Source: CAYPEZ01 sp964622275 (GTDB lineage Bacteria; Patescibacteriota; Minisyncoccia; Phycocordibacterales; UBA6899). From it: a stretch of 5,727 bases of DNA. The notes under the pieces were generated by a model, which was given only the letters and a program-made list of their open reading frames with translations, ran no database searches and was not told the DNA's origin. Numbering within the stretch: the first letter of the stretch is position 1; every line of letters begins with the position of its first letter. The DNA lies in the NCBI GenBank assembly GCA_964622275.1, contig CAZUMX010000050.1:1-5727 (forward strand), read 5' to 3'. Below are positions 1-5,446 of the stretch, piece after piece. The position numbers and the translations under genes were made by a program.

Positions 1-20
1 GAGCATCACTGCTCTCAGGA

Positions 21-59
21 AGCAAAACCCCCTTTCAGAAATGGAAGGGGGTTTTTGCT
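21..59. terminator. Strong intrinsic terminator of the upstream unit, probably bidirectional
   Basis: The left arm (21-34, AGCAAAACCCCCTT) pairs with the right arm (45-59, AAGGGGGTTTTTGCT), with a single-base bulge in the A/T part of the stem. The C5/G5 core is followed on the plus strand by TTTTT, and the matching A-run gives a U-tract on the minus strand too. It closes whatever gene lies left of the window. Bases 1-14 contain a small GAGCA/TGCTC hairpin, but too little sequence is present to identify that upstream gene. Confidence 0.85.
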
Positions 60-79
60 TGGGTGATTTTTAAAAATCC

Positions 80-108
80 ATGACACAAAGTATTTTTTAG
101 TCAATATT
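80..108 (+). promoter_or_regulatory. Weak candidate promoter for the secreted esterase gene
   Basis: ATGACA (80-85, 5/6 to the -35 consensus), a 17-nt spacer and AATATT (103-108, 4/6 to the -10) are the best spaced pair before the gene. They would give a leader of about 49 nt. An alternative is TTGTGA (122-127) with CATAAA (147-152), but its 19-nt spacer is long; it would give an almost leaderless message. The perfect palindrome GATTTTTAAAAATC (65-78) lies just upstream and could act as an A/T-rich UP-like element. The assignment is inference. Confidence 0.22.
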
Positions 109-163
109 GCGCTAGGAATGATTGTGACTAGTTTGAATACCATAGTCATAAATATCATCACTC

Positions 164-3100
164 ATGCGACTTATTCTTTCTCTTGTTTTTGCGTTCGTTG
201 TGTTTTCTCCGGTCGCATATGCTGACACCTCTGTGTCGGGGATTCTTTCAGGGAGTACTGTGTGGACAAAAGAGAATAGTCCTTATGTCGTGAATAACAC
301 ATTTATAGTAAATACTGGAGCAACGCTCACCATAGAACCTGGCGTGGTTGTGAAGATGAGTCCGAACTACTTCTTTTACATTTATGGAACTCTTCGAGCA
401 CAGGGATCATCCACCGATCCGATTGTGTTCACATCAATCAAGGATGATTCAGTTGGAGGGGATACGAATGGAGATGGTGATATGAGTACCCCAGCTTCCG
501 GTGACTGGCTCCCACTCAATTTTCTCTATGCTTCAAAAGGGGAGCTCTCATATGTGAACTTCCAGTACGGAGGTCATGCGTCTGGTGCACAATTCAACAC
601 AGGTCAAATAATGACTGACGGTGCTGACCTTCTTATTTCTCATGGTCACTTCGATTCAACTTTCAATTACCACCTACAGCAATTTTCTGGGAGCACAACG
701 ATCACAACATCAGAATTTTCTCATGCTGCTGTCGGGATAAGAATCCACAGTGGTACCATTGATGTGTCACAGAGTAGTTTTAGTGATATTCAAGCATTGG
801 GAATTTTTGCTACCCCAACACTCTCTCCTTCGAATACGCAAGCACACCACAATTGGTGGGGAGATGTGTCTGGTCCTAACGACCCAGTGGGCAATCCGTC
901 TGGTATAGGTGTTGGAATCTCGAGCAATACCGCATATACCCCGTGGCCCGGGTATGACCCACTACACGACACCCCTCCGTCCCCAGGGTGTACAGAGAAC
1001 TGCAATTCGAGTGTGATGTTCTTGCCAGGGTTTGAGGCCTCGAGGCTTTATCGTCCAGATTATAATGGAGGGACAGATAATCTTTGGGAGCCGAACAGTA
1101 ATGGGGATGGGGAAGACCTATTCTTAAATTCAGATGGTACAAGTATCCGAAATGATATTTATACAAAAGATGTTATTAATTCTGCTTTTGGATTTGGTCC
1201 GAATATCTATGCGTCGTTCATAGACCAAATGAATACTCTGGCAAGCACAAGCCTCATTCATGAGTGGAAAGCAATTCCATACGATTGGAGACTTTCGCTT
1301 CAGGATATTCTGAACAATGGGACAGAGGTGAATGGGAAAATCTACTACTCTGGCGATCTTATGATTCCAGGCTCAAAATACATTGAGCACGAGCTCGAAC
1401 GAATGGCTTCGTCTTCTCGAACCGGGAAGGTGACAATAATTGCACATTCCAATGGTGGACTTCTGGCAAAAGCGCTTCTCCAGGCGCTCGGTGATGCAAA
1501 AGCCTCACAGCTCGTGGATAAGGTGATACTGGTTGCATCTCCTCAGATCGGAACACCTCAGGCTATTGGAGCTCTCCTCCACGGATTTGATCAGGGTATT
1601 CCCACAGACCTCTTCTCGCCACTCTTCTCTGAGAGTACTGCACGAGCACTTGGTGAGAATTCTCCAGGCGCATATAACCTTCTGCCATCCGCAGAGTATT
1701 TTAACTCCGTGCATGATAGTAGTAATCCTCTTGTAAAGTTTGCGGATGATTTGACGAACGTGTCAAACATTGCACGCTATGGAAATGTGGTTGGAAACAT
1801 CACAGAACTCAATGACTTCTTGCTTGGAAAAGAGGGGAGAGTGAAACCCAGTGTGAATAATATTATTACTCCGAATGTTTTGAACACGTATATTCTTGGG
1901 CTTGCGACATCGACCCACGCGGTACTCGACCAATGGGTTCCACCTACAGACATACAAGTGATTCAAATTGCTGGATGGGGCGTGGATACGACATCAGGAA
2001 TTGAATACTACGAATACAACGACGGAAGTTTTCACTATCCTTATTACCGACCAATTATTACAGAAGACGGAGATGGAACAGTTGTTGTGCCTAGTGCGCT
2101 CGTCATGGGTACTTCTACATCAAACATTTCTAGATATTGGGTAGATTTGGCAGACTATGACAGCGTAATTACTCTTGAAAGAAATCATCCTGATATTCTG
2201 GAAGTTCCACAGCTACGGGGTTTTATTGAAGGTCAGATACTGAATAGTAATACTACAACCCTTCCTCAATTTATCTACAATACTCCCCGTGCTGGCTCTG
2301 TTGAGAAAAAACTTCACTACTTCCTCCACTCACCGCTAAGTCTTGATCTGTACGATAATCAAGGTAATCATACAGGTATCTCAACAACCACTGGATATAT
2401 AGAAAATAATATTCCAGGGGCATACTACAAACGCTTTGGTGAAGTACAGTATATTTCTGCTCCTGCATCAACGGTGCTTCATCTCCATTTGGATGGACAG
2501 GCTTCAGGGTATTTCTCTCTTGATATTCAAGAGGTCGAAGGGCAAACGATCACTGCGACTTCAACCTTTGCGCATATCCCAAGTAGCACGAGCACTATCG
2601 TCACCATGGATTTTACTGATGGGACGATTGGTGGGGCATCGCCACTTCGGGTAGATGAGGATGGTAATGGAGCCGCAGACATTACCCTCCTACCAAAACT
2701 CAATGACATTGTGAATTATGTTCCCGTGGTTCCTGTTATTCTTGATACCATAGCCCCAACGACCACAGCATCCACCACGGGGACTCTTGGAAAGAATGGT
2801 TGGTATGCCTCGAATGTCATAGTCGCACTTACTGCAACAGATACAGAGAGTGGAGTTGCATCTACGACATACTCACTCGACAACGGGACAACATGGCTCT
2901 TGTATACCGCACCAGTCACTATTGCGAACGAAGGAACGACAACTCTTCTTTATCGCTCCGTCGACAAAGTGGGGAATATTGAAGCGACCTCAACCCTTAT
3001 ACGCAAAATCGATAAGACGGTGCCAGAGGCAAGTATCACTTTTGACCCAGTGACTCAAAAACTGAAAGTCATAGGGATAGATAATCTTTCCAGCACCACA

Positions 3101-3520
3101 GTATTATCCACGGCATCTTCTTCTCTTATTACTGATGATGCAGGGCATACTTTGAATGTGCTCTTTGGCGACCTTAAGCCTAAAGCAAAGCCAGGGCGTA
3201 TCAATATTGCCATCACGGGGCTTGTGTACGACGGTGCTACAACCACCGTTGCTAGTACGACCTTGAAGTATAAGTGGGCCACAACGACACCTGCCACCAC
3301 ATTCAAGATGTTTGCCACATACCTCACATCCACATCAAGTAAGGTGGAGGCCCACTACCGTCCCAAGAAAGGTGTTACAATTATCATGACCACACCAGTA
3401 GATTTCGATGATGCTGATACGGACGATAATGTTGACTTACTTCCAGTACGAGAAAGGCTAACTGGGATGGTGGTGCCGAAGATAACGACAAATAAAGGAA
3501 GTATTAAAATTACCTACTAA
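164..3520 (+). CDS. Secreted multidomain protein: beta-helix plus LCAT-like serine esterase/lipase plus C-terminal beta-sandwich domains
   Basis: Probable exported acyl-ester hydrolase. Residues 1-20 are a signal peptide (MR, a hydrophobic core, then AYA before Asp21). Residues ~22-265 look like a right-handed beta-helix: TLTIEPGVVVKM, PIVFTS, the calcium-loop-like DTNGDGD at 100-106, and a closing NWWGDVSGPNDP. A linker with Cys276 and Cys280 (CTENC) leads into an alpha/beta-hydrolase of the lecithin:cholesterol acyltransferase-like family (~283-690). That domain shows FLPGFEASRLY, the YDWR motif (373-376), the nucleophile elbow AHSNGG (Ser429), GDGTV (Asp635 or Asp637 as acid) and NHPDIL (His675). 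Residues ~700-850 form a beta-rich domain with a DEDGNGAAD loop. Residues ~862-950 resemble the OmpL47/Big-like repeat (NGWY, TDTESGV, VDKVGNIE, IDKTVP). The tail is Thr-rich and has no LPXTG or membrane anchor. No Shine-Dalgarno precedes the ATG, but the signal peptide begins exactly there. The fold assignments rest on motif reading; the substrate is unknown. Confidence 0.9.
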   Translation: MRLILSLVFAFVVFSPVAYADTSVSGILSGSTVWTKENSPYVVNNTFIVNTGATLTIEPGVVVKMSPNYFFYIYGTLRAQGSSTDPIVFTSIKDDSVGGDTNGDGDMSTPASGDWLPLNFLYASKGELSYVNFQYGGHASGAQFNTGQIMTDGADLLISHGHFDSTFNYHLQQFSGSTTITTSEFSHAAVGIRIHSGTIDVSQSSFSDIQALGIFATPTLSPSNTQAHHNWWGDVSGPNDPVGNPSGIGVGISSNTAYTPWPGYDPLHDTPPSPGCTENCNSSVMFLPGFEASRLYRPDYNGGTDNLWEPNSNGDGEDLFLNSDGTSIRNDIYTKDVINSAFGFGPNIYASFIDQMNTLASTSLIHEWKAIPYDWRLSLQDILNNGTEVNGKIYYSGDLMIPGSKYIEHELERMASSSRTGKVTIIAHSNGGLLAKALLQALGDAKASQLVDKVILVASPQIGTPQAIGALLHGFDQGIPTDLFSPLFSESTARALGENSPGAYNLLPSAEYFNSVHDSSNPLVKFADDLTNVSNIARYGNVVGNITELNDFLLGKEGRVKPSVNNIITPNVLNTYILGLATSTHAVLDQWVPPTDIQVIQIAGWGVDTTSGIEYYEYNDGSFHYPYYRPIITEDGDGTVVVPSALVMGTSTSNISRYWVDLADYDSVITLERNHPDILEVPQLRGFIEGQILNSNTTTLPQFIYNTPRAGSVEKKLHYFLHSPLSLDLYDNQGNHTGISTTTGYIENNIPGAYYKRFGEVQYISAPASTVLHLHLDGQASGYFSLDIQEVEGQTITATSTFAHIPSSTSTIVTMDFTDGTIGGASPLRVDEDGNGAADITLLPKLNDIVNYVPVVPVILDTIAPTTTASTTGTLGKNGWYASNVIVALTATDTESGVASTTYSLDNGTTWLLYTAPVTIANEGTTTLLYRSVDKVGNIEATSTLIRKIDKTVPEASITFDPVTQKLKVIGIDNLSSTTVLSTASSSLITDDAGHTLNVLFGDLKPKAKPGRINIAITGLVYDGATTTVASTTLKYKWATTTPATTFKMFATYLTSTSSKVEAHYRPKKGVTIIMTTPVDFDDADTDDNVDLLPVRERLTGMVVPKITTNKGSIKITY

Positions 3521-3522
3521 AT

Positions 3523-3936
3523 ATGAAATTGACGAAAAAAAGTGTGCTCACCATCTCTATTTTTGGTTCTGGGGTGTGTGCATATCTTCTTTATGGAGTC
3601 ATAACCCATTTGTGTTATGAACAATGGGCTTGGTGCAAAAATCTATGGAGACCAGTCAATGATATAGTACTTCCTATACTATTTCTGTTTCCAATTATGC
3701 TGATTATTCAACTTGTCATATGGCGTGCAAGAGAGGAAGTTTCTGCGACATGGATAAAATTTCTTTCTTGGTGGGTGCCGCTATCTATAATTTTGATCCT
3801 CATTGCTCCAAAAGGAAAGAGTATGTTTTTCCCAAGCATGAAAGAATTTTTTGGATTATTAATGCCAGCTCTATTCTTGATTATCTCCCTCATTCTCATC
3901 ATCAAAAAGTTGATTCAGGTTCGACGACAAAAATAG
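3523..3936 (+). CDS. Small four-helix membrane protein, unknown function
   Basis: I do not recognise a family for this 137-residue protein. Four hydrophobic segments are visible at about 7-28, 47-67, 79-95 and 109-127. Positive charges (MKLTKK at the N-terminus, RAR after helix 2, KK and RRQK at the C-terminus) predict both ends in the cytoplasm. The first outer loop carries Cys31 and Cys38 (a CX6C spacing) among several tryptophans, which could form a disulfide. The ATG lies 2 nt after the stop of the secreted esterase gene and has no Shine-Dalgarno, so it is probably in the same operon and translated by termination-reinitiation. A role linked to export or to the envelope is only suggested by that pairing. 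Confidence 0.75.
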   Translation: MKLTKKSVLTISIFGSGVCAYLLYGVITHLCYEQWAWCKNLWRPVNDIVLPILFLFPIMLIIQLVIWRAREEVSATWIKFLSWWVPLSIILILIAPKGKSMFFPSMKEFFGLLMPALFLIISLILIIKKLIQVRRQK

Positions 3937-3953
3937 GGGATCATTCACCTAAG

Positions 3954-4082
3954 TTACTCTTCAGCAAACACCGGCGAAGGGGAGTCGTATTTTTGGACTA
4001 AAATTGTAAGGGTGACAGAGAAGGCGAGGATGGAGAGGAACCCCACCAGGAAACGGAAGAATCGCTTGTTAAGTGCTTGCAT
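3954..4082 (-). CDS. Probable leaderless 42-residue single-pass membrane miniprotein
   Basis: The minus strand reads MQALNKRFFR, then a hydrophobic helix (about residues 9-29), then a short polar tail ending SPSPVFAEE. KR and R before the helix predict N-in/C-out; VFA before EE could also be a late signal-peptidase site. An exact extended -10, TGCTATAAT (minus strand, 4097 to 4089), places the expected transcription start on the A of the ATG, implying a leaderless mRNA. Codons are rich in C/G third positions (TTC, CTC, ATC, GTC), as expected for real coding. It converges on the upstream operon, leaving a 17-nt gap (3937-3953). The same frame stays open to 4253, but that extension is antisense to the L10 leader and lacks a promoter. 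No family recognised. It could be a small envelope protein or a toxin-like peptide, but nothing here decides this. Confidence 0.5.
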   Translation of the reverse strand: MQALNKRFFRFLVGFLSILAFSVTLTILVQKYDSPSPVFAEE

Positions 4083-4093
4083 GAGCCTATTAT
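4066..4093 (+). promoter_or_regulatory. Candidate promoter of the rplJ-rplL operon
   Basis: TTGTTA (4066-4071, 4/6), a 16-nt spacer and TATTAT (4088-4093, 5/6) form a plausible sigma-70-type promoter with a start near 4100. That gives a leader of about 227 nt before rplJ, long enough to hold the L10 leader. The -10 overlaps the minus-strand -10 of the miniprotein, so only one polymerase can open this site at a time. An alternative pair is TTGCAT (4077-4082) with TATTTT (4101-4106). Confidence 0.5.
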
Positions 4094-4097
4094 AGCA
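4089..4097 (-). promoter_or_regulatory. Extended -10 promoter for the leaderless miniprotein
   Basis: The minus strand reads TGCTATAAT, an exact TGnTATAAT extended -10. Counting the usual six bases downstream gives a start at 4082, the first base of the miniprotein ATG. No convincing -35 is seen at 16-18 nt (GCCGTA at 17), which extended -10 promoters tolerate. It overlaps the plus-strand TATTAT, making a bidirectional promoter. Confidence 0.5.
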
Positions 4098-4119
4098 GGC
4101 TATTTTATAAATACGGCTT

Positions 4120-4250
4120 AAGGTGCCCTTGTGGGGCCCTGGGATGCCCAAGGTACCCTTTACAAGAGGGGAGTCGTGAAGTAGACTGCTCCCCATAAGT
4201 CGAAGACAACAGGCGGGGGGATGCCCCAGAAGTCCTGTCGAGACCACTAG
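4120..4250 (+). promoter_or_regulatory. Ribosomal protein L10 leader (autoregulatory RNA of rplJL)
   Basis: The core is CGAAGACAACAGG (4201-4213) opposite CCTGTCGAGACC (4234-4245). ACAGG (4209-4213) pairs with CCTGT (4234-4238), flanked by GAAGAC and CGAGAC in the arrangement of the conserved L10-leader kink-turn, which imitates 23S rRNA H42 (there AGACAGCCAGG and CTGGTCGAGTCGG). An inner GGGG/CCCC hairpin (4215-4218 with 4224-4227) caps it. Other supported pairings are GGGGAG (4168-4173) with CTCCCC (4189-4194), and CTTGTGG (4128-4134) with CCACTAG (4244-4250, one mismatch) as a possible closing stem. Its position directly before rplJ and its length near 130 nt fit the family. From known family biology, L10(L12)n binding here represses its own operon, by attenuation in Bacillus. 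The exact 5' boundary is uncertain. Confidence 0.82.
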
Positions 4251-4307
4251 CAAAAACGTCTTGTTTTTGATTATTGGATGTCGGCTTAGGTCGATTTTTT
4301 GTTTTTT
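4251..4307 (+). terminator. Attenuator-like hairpins and U-tract between L10 leader and rplJ
   Basis: Two hairpins follow the kink-turn. CAAAAAC (4251-4257) pairs with GTTTTTG (4263-4269) around a 5-nt loop. TCGGC (4281-4285) pairs with GTCGA (4290-4294, one G-U) around TTAG. The second is followed by TTTTTTGTTTTTT (4295-4307), a strong U-tract 19 nt before the rplJ ATG. The stem is short, so termination may be conditional, as expected for L10-controlled attenuation. Bases 4276-4289 closely match 23S rRNA H43 (see findings). Confidence 0.45.
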
Positions 4308-4326
4308 ATTAGCAAAACTACATTAC

Positions 4327-4896
4327 ATGCCGATCAGTAGAAAGAAAAAAGAGGAGATCGTTGCAAAGGTGGAAGATGGCCTCAAGACTGCAGAATCCGT
4401 CGTTTTTGTCGGATTTAAGGGGATGAAGCTTGGAGATCAGAACGCAATGCGTAAAGAACTCCGTGCTAAAGGCGTCTCATACTATGTTGCCAAGAAGTCG
4501 CTCGTCGAGCGTGCGCTTGCATCAAAGGGGGTGGCTGGGACAATGCCAGCATCAAAAGGCGAGACTGCACTTGTGTGGTCAAAGGATCCTGTCGCAGCGG
4601 CGAAGGGTATCTATGAATTCTCAAAGAAGTTTAAGGACAACCTGACGCTCTTTGGAGGAATCTATCAGGGAACATATCAATCTCAATCAGAGATTATGGT
4701 TCTTGCAACTATTCCGTCACGGGAGGAGCTCTATTCGAAGTTTGTGGGCATGCTCCAAGCAACATACGGTGGAGTGGTTCGAGCCTTCGAAGAAAAGCGA
4801 AAGCAGATGGAATCCGGTGCTCCGGCTCCAGTAGTAGCAGGAGTCGTGGAGGCTACACCAGAAGCTCCAGTCGACGCAGCACCAGCAGCAGCGTAG
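4327..4896 (+). CDS. rplJ: 50S ribosomal protein L10 (stalk base)
   Basis: L10 anchors L7/L12 dimers to the GTPase-associated centre of 23S rRNA. The 189 residues show the family's features: an N-terminal RNA-binding domain (KKKEEIVAKVEDGLKTAESVVFVGF, then MRKELRAKGVSYYVAKKSLVERAL), the GETALVWSKDPVAAAK segment (78-93), IPSREELYSKFVGML (129-143), and the C-terminal helix (~132-162) that binds L12 dimers. After residue 162 it carries a ~27-residue Ala/Pro/Val-rich tail absent from E. coli L10, which ends near 165 residues. The ATG at 4327 is chosen because MPISRKKKEE is a normal L10 start; the 22 in-frame codons upstream run through the U-tract and read as leader. No Shine-Dalgarno is present. 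It is first in a two-gene operon with rplL and is probably controlled by the L10 leader upstream. Confidence 0.98.
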   Translation: MPISRKKKEEIVAKVEDGLKTAESVVFVGFKGMKLGDQNAMRKELRAKGVSYYVAKKSLVERALASKGVAGTMPASKGETALVWSKDPVAAAKGIYEFSKKFKDNLTLFGGIYQGTYQSQSEIMVLATIPSREELYSKFVGMLQATYGGVVRAFEEKRKQMESGAPAPVVAGVVEATPEAPVDAAPAAA

Positions 4897-4923
4897 TTAT
4901 TACAATCAATTAACGAATTATTT

Positions 4924-5322
4924 ATGGCAGAAGCAAATATGAACATGGAAGTCCCGTCGAAGTTCAAGGACGTCGTCGCGGGAGTCGAAAAACTTACTCT
5001 CATTGAACTTGCAGAGCTCGTGAAGCTCCTCGAGGAGAAGTGGGGAGTGTCAGCACAGGCAGCAGTCGCAGCAGCTCCAGCAGCAGGCGGGGCAGCGGCT
5101 GCTGAAGAAAAGGATGCTTTCAACGTTGAACTTACCGCAGGTGGTGCAACGCCAATTCAGGTGATTAAGGTTGTGAAGGAAGCACTTGGTCTTGGTCTCA
5201 AGGAGGCAAAGGATATGGTAGACGGTGCTCCAAAGGTGATCAAGGAGGGAATGAAGAAGGCAGAGGCAGAGGATCTCAAGAAGAAGATCGAAGCAGCTGG
5301 CGGAAAGGTGACTTTGAAGTAA
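4924..5322 (+). CDS. rplL: 50S ribosomal protein L7/L12 (stalk)
   Basis: L7/L12 forms the mobile stalk that recruits and activates EF-Tu, EF-G, IF2 and RF3. The 132 residues divide into an N-terminal dimerisation domain (~11-45, ELAELVKLLEEKWGVSA), an Ala/Gly/Pro hinge (~46-60), and the conserved C-terminal factor-binding domain (~64-132) with PIQVIKVVKEALGLGLKEAKDMVDGAPKVIK-type signature residues, including GLGLKEAK at 89-96. The length is slightly above the 120-125 usual for bacteria because of about 9 extra N-terminal residues; ATGs at 4939 (Met6) and 4945 (Met8) are alternative starts. The 27-nt gap after rplJ is A/T-rich with no Shine-Dalgarno. A strong terminator follows, so the operon ends here rather than continuing into rpoB. 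Confidence 0.98.
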   Translation: MAEANMNMEVPSKFKDVVAGVEKLTLIELAELVKLLEEKWGVSAQAAVAAAPAAGGAAAAEEKDAFNVELTAGGATPIQVIKVVKEALGLGLKEAKDMVDGAPKVIKEGMKKAEAEDLKKKIEAAGGKVTLK

Positions 5323-5341
5323 GGTTTTTGCTTATCTTTTG

Positions 5342-5383
5342 GTCAACAAAAAAACACTCGGGAACGAGTGTTTTTTTGTTGAC
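5342..5383. terminator. 19-bp perfect intrinsic terminator after rplL
   Basis: GTCAAC, A7 and CACTCG (5342-5360) are perfectly complementary to CGAGTG, T7 and GTTGAC (5365-5383) around a GGAA tetraloop of the GNRA type. The T7 run forms the U-tract, and the matching A7 makes it potentially active on the minus strand as well. It begins 19 nt after the rplL stop. The 3' arm contains the start of the next promoter's -35. Confidence 0.95.
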
Positions 5384-5407
5384 ATGTCTGTTGTGTTCCA
5401 TCAGAAT
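5379..5407 (+). promoter_or_regulatory. Promoter of the 75-residue orphan gene, embedded in the rplL terminator
   Basis: A consensus -35 TTGACA (5379-5384) lies almost entirely in the last bases of the terminator's 3' arm. A 17-nt spacer leads to CAGAAT (5402-5407, 4/6 to TATAAT). The expected start is near 5414, giving a leader of about 33 nt that just includes the AGGGGA ribosome site. The coherence of promoter, leader and start codon supports the assignment. Confidence 0.55.
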
Positions 5408-5434
5408 AGCTGTCTGAAGAAGGGTTCATTAATT

Positions 5435-5440
5435 AGGGGA
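5435..5440 (+). promoter_or_regulatory. Shine-Dalgarno site that sets the start at 5447
   Basis: AGGGGA lies 6 nt before the ATG at 5447. It is the only clear Shine-Dalgarno sequence at any start in the window. It favours 5447 over the in-frame upstream ATG at 5384, which falls at the edge of the rplL terminator and upstream of the predicted transcription start. Confidence 0.6.
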
Positions 5441-5446
5441 ATAGTC

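Noticed and set aside
790..3333. Numerous 60-97 residue open frames opposite or offset within the esterase gene
   Set aside because: All are overlapped by a long gene with clear domain motifs, and none has a coherent start site or recognisable protein.
3956..3985. Possible terminator for the esterase operon before TATTTTT (ACT/CTTC with GAAG/AGT)
   Set aside because: The stem is only 7 bp with a GGG bulge and a large loop, and it lies inside the miniprotein coding region; too weak to call.
4083..4253. In-frame upstream extension of the minus-strand miniprotein to 99 residues
   Set aside because: It is antisense to the structured L10 leader, its residues look non-natural for the family-free region, and the extended -10 at 4097-4089 places transcription start at the inner ATG.
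4120..4260. tmRNA, SRP RNA or 6S RNA
   Set aside because: The GC-rich structured look prompted a check, but the SRP GGAAGGAAGC-type loop and tmRNA tRNA-like ends are absent; the kink-turn core fits the L10 leader.
4261..4326. Earlier TTG start for rplJ giving 22 extra residues
   Set aside because: The extra codons run through the attenuator U-tract and are hydrophobic and unlike L10; MPISRKKKEE at 4327 is a normal L10 N-terminus.
5046..5103. GCAGCAG-type repeats as a tandem repeat or mobile element
   Set aside because: They are explained by Ala codons of the L12 hinge; no CRISPR array, insertion sequence or tRNA was seen anywhere in the window.
4731..5123. Minus-strand 130-residue open frame across rplJ-rplL
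   Set aside because: It is the complement of Ala/Pro-rich ribosomal protein codons and gives Ser/Ala-rich low-complexity sequence with no promoter or family signal.
5339..5446. Upstream starts (5339, 5384) for the orphan gene
   Set aside because: 5339 precedes the rplL terminator and 5384 sits at its edge, both upstream of the predicted start at 5414; 5447 has a Shine-Dalgarno site.
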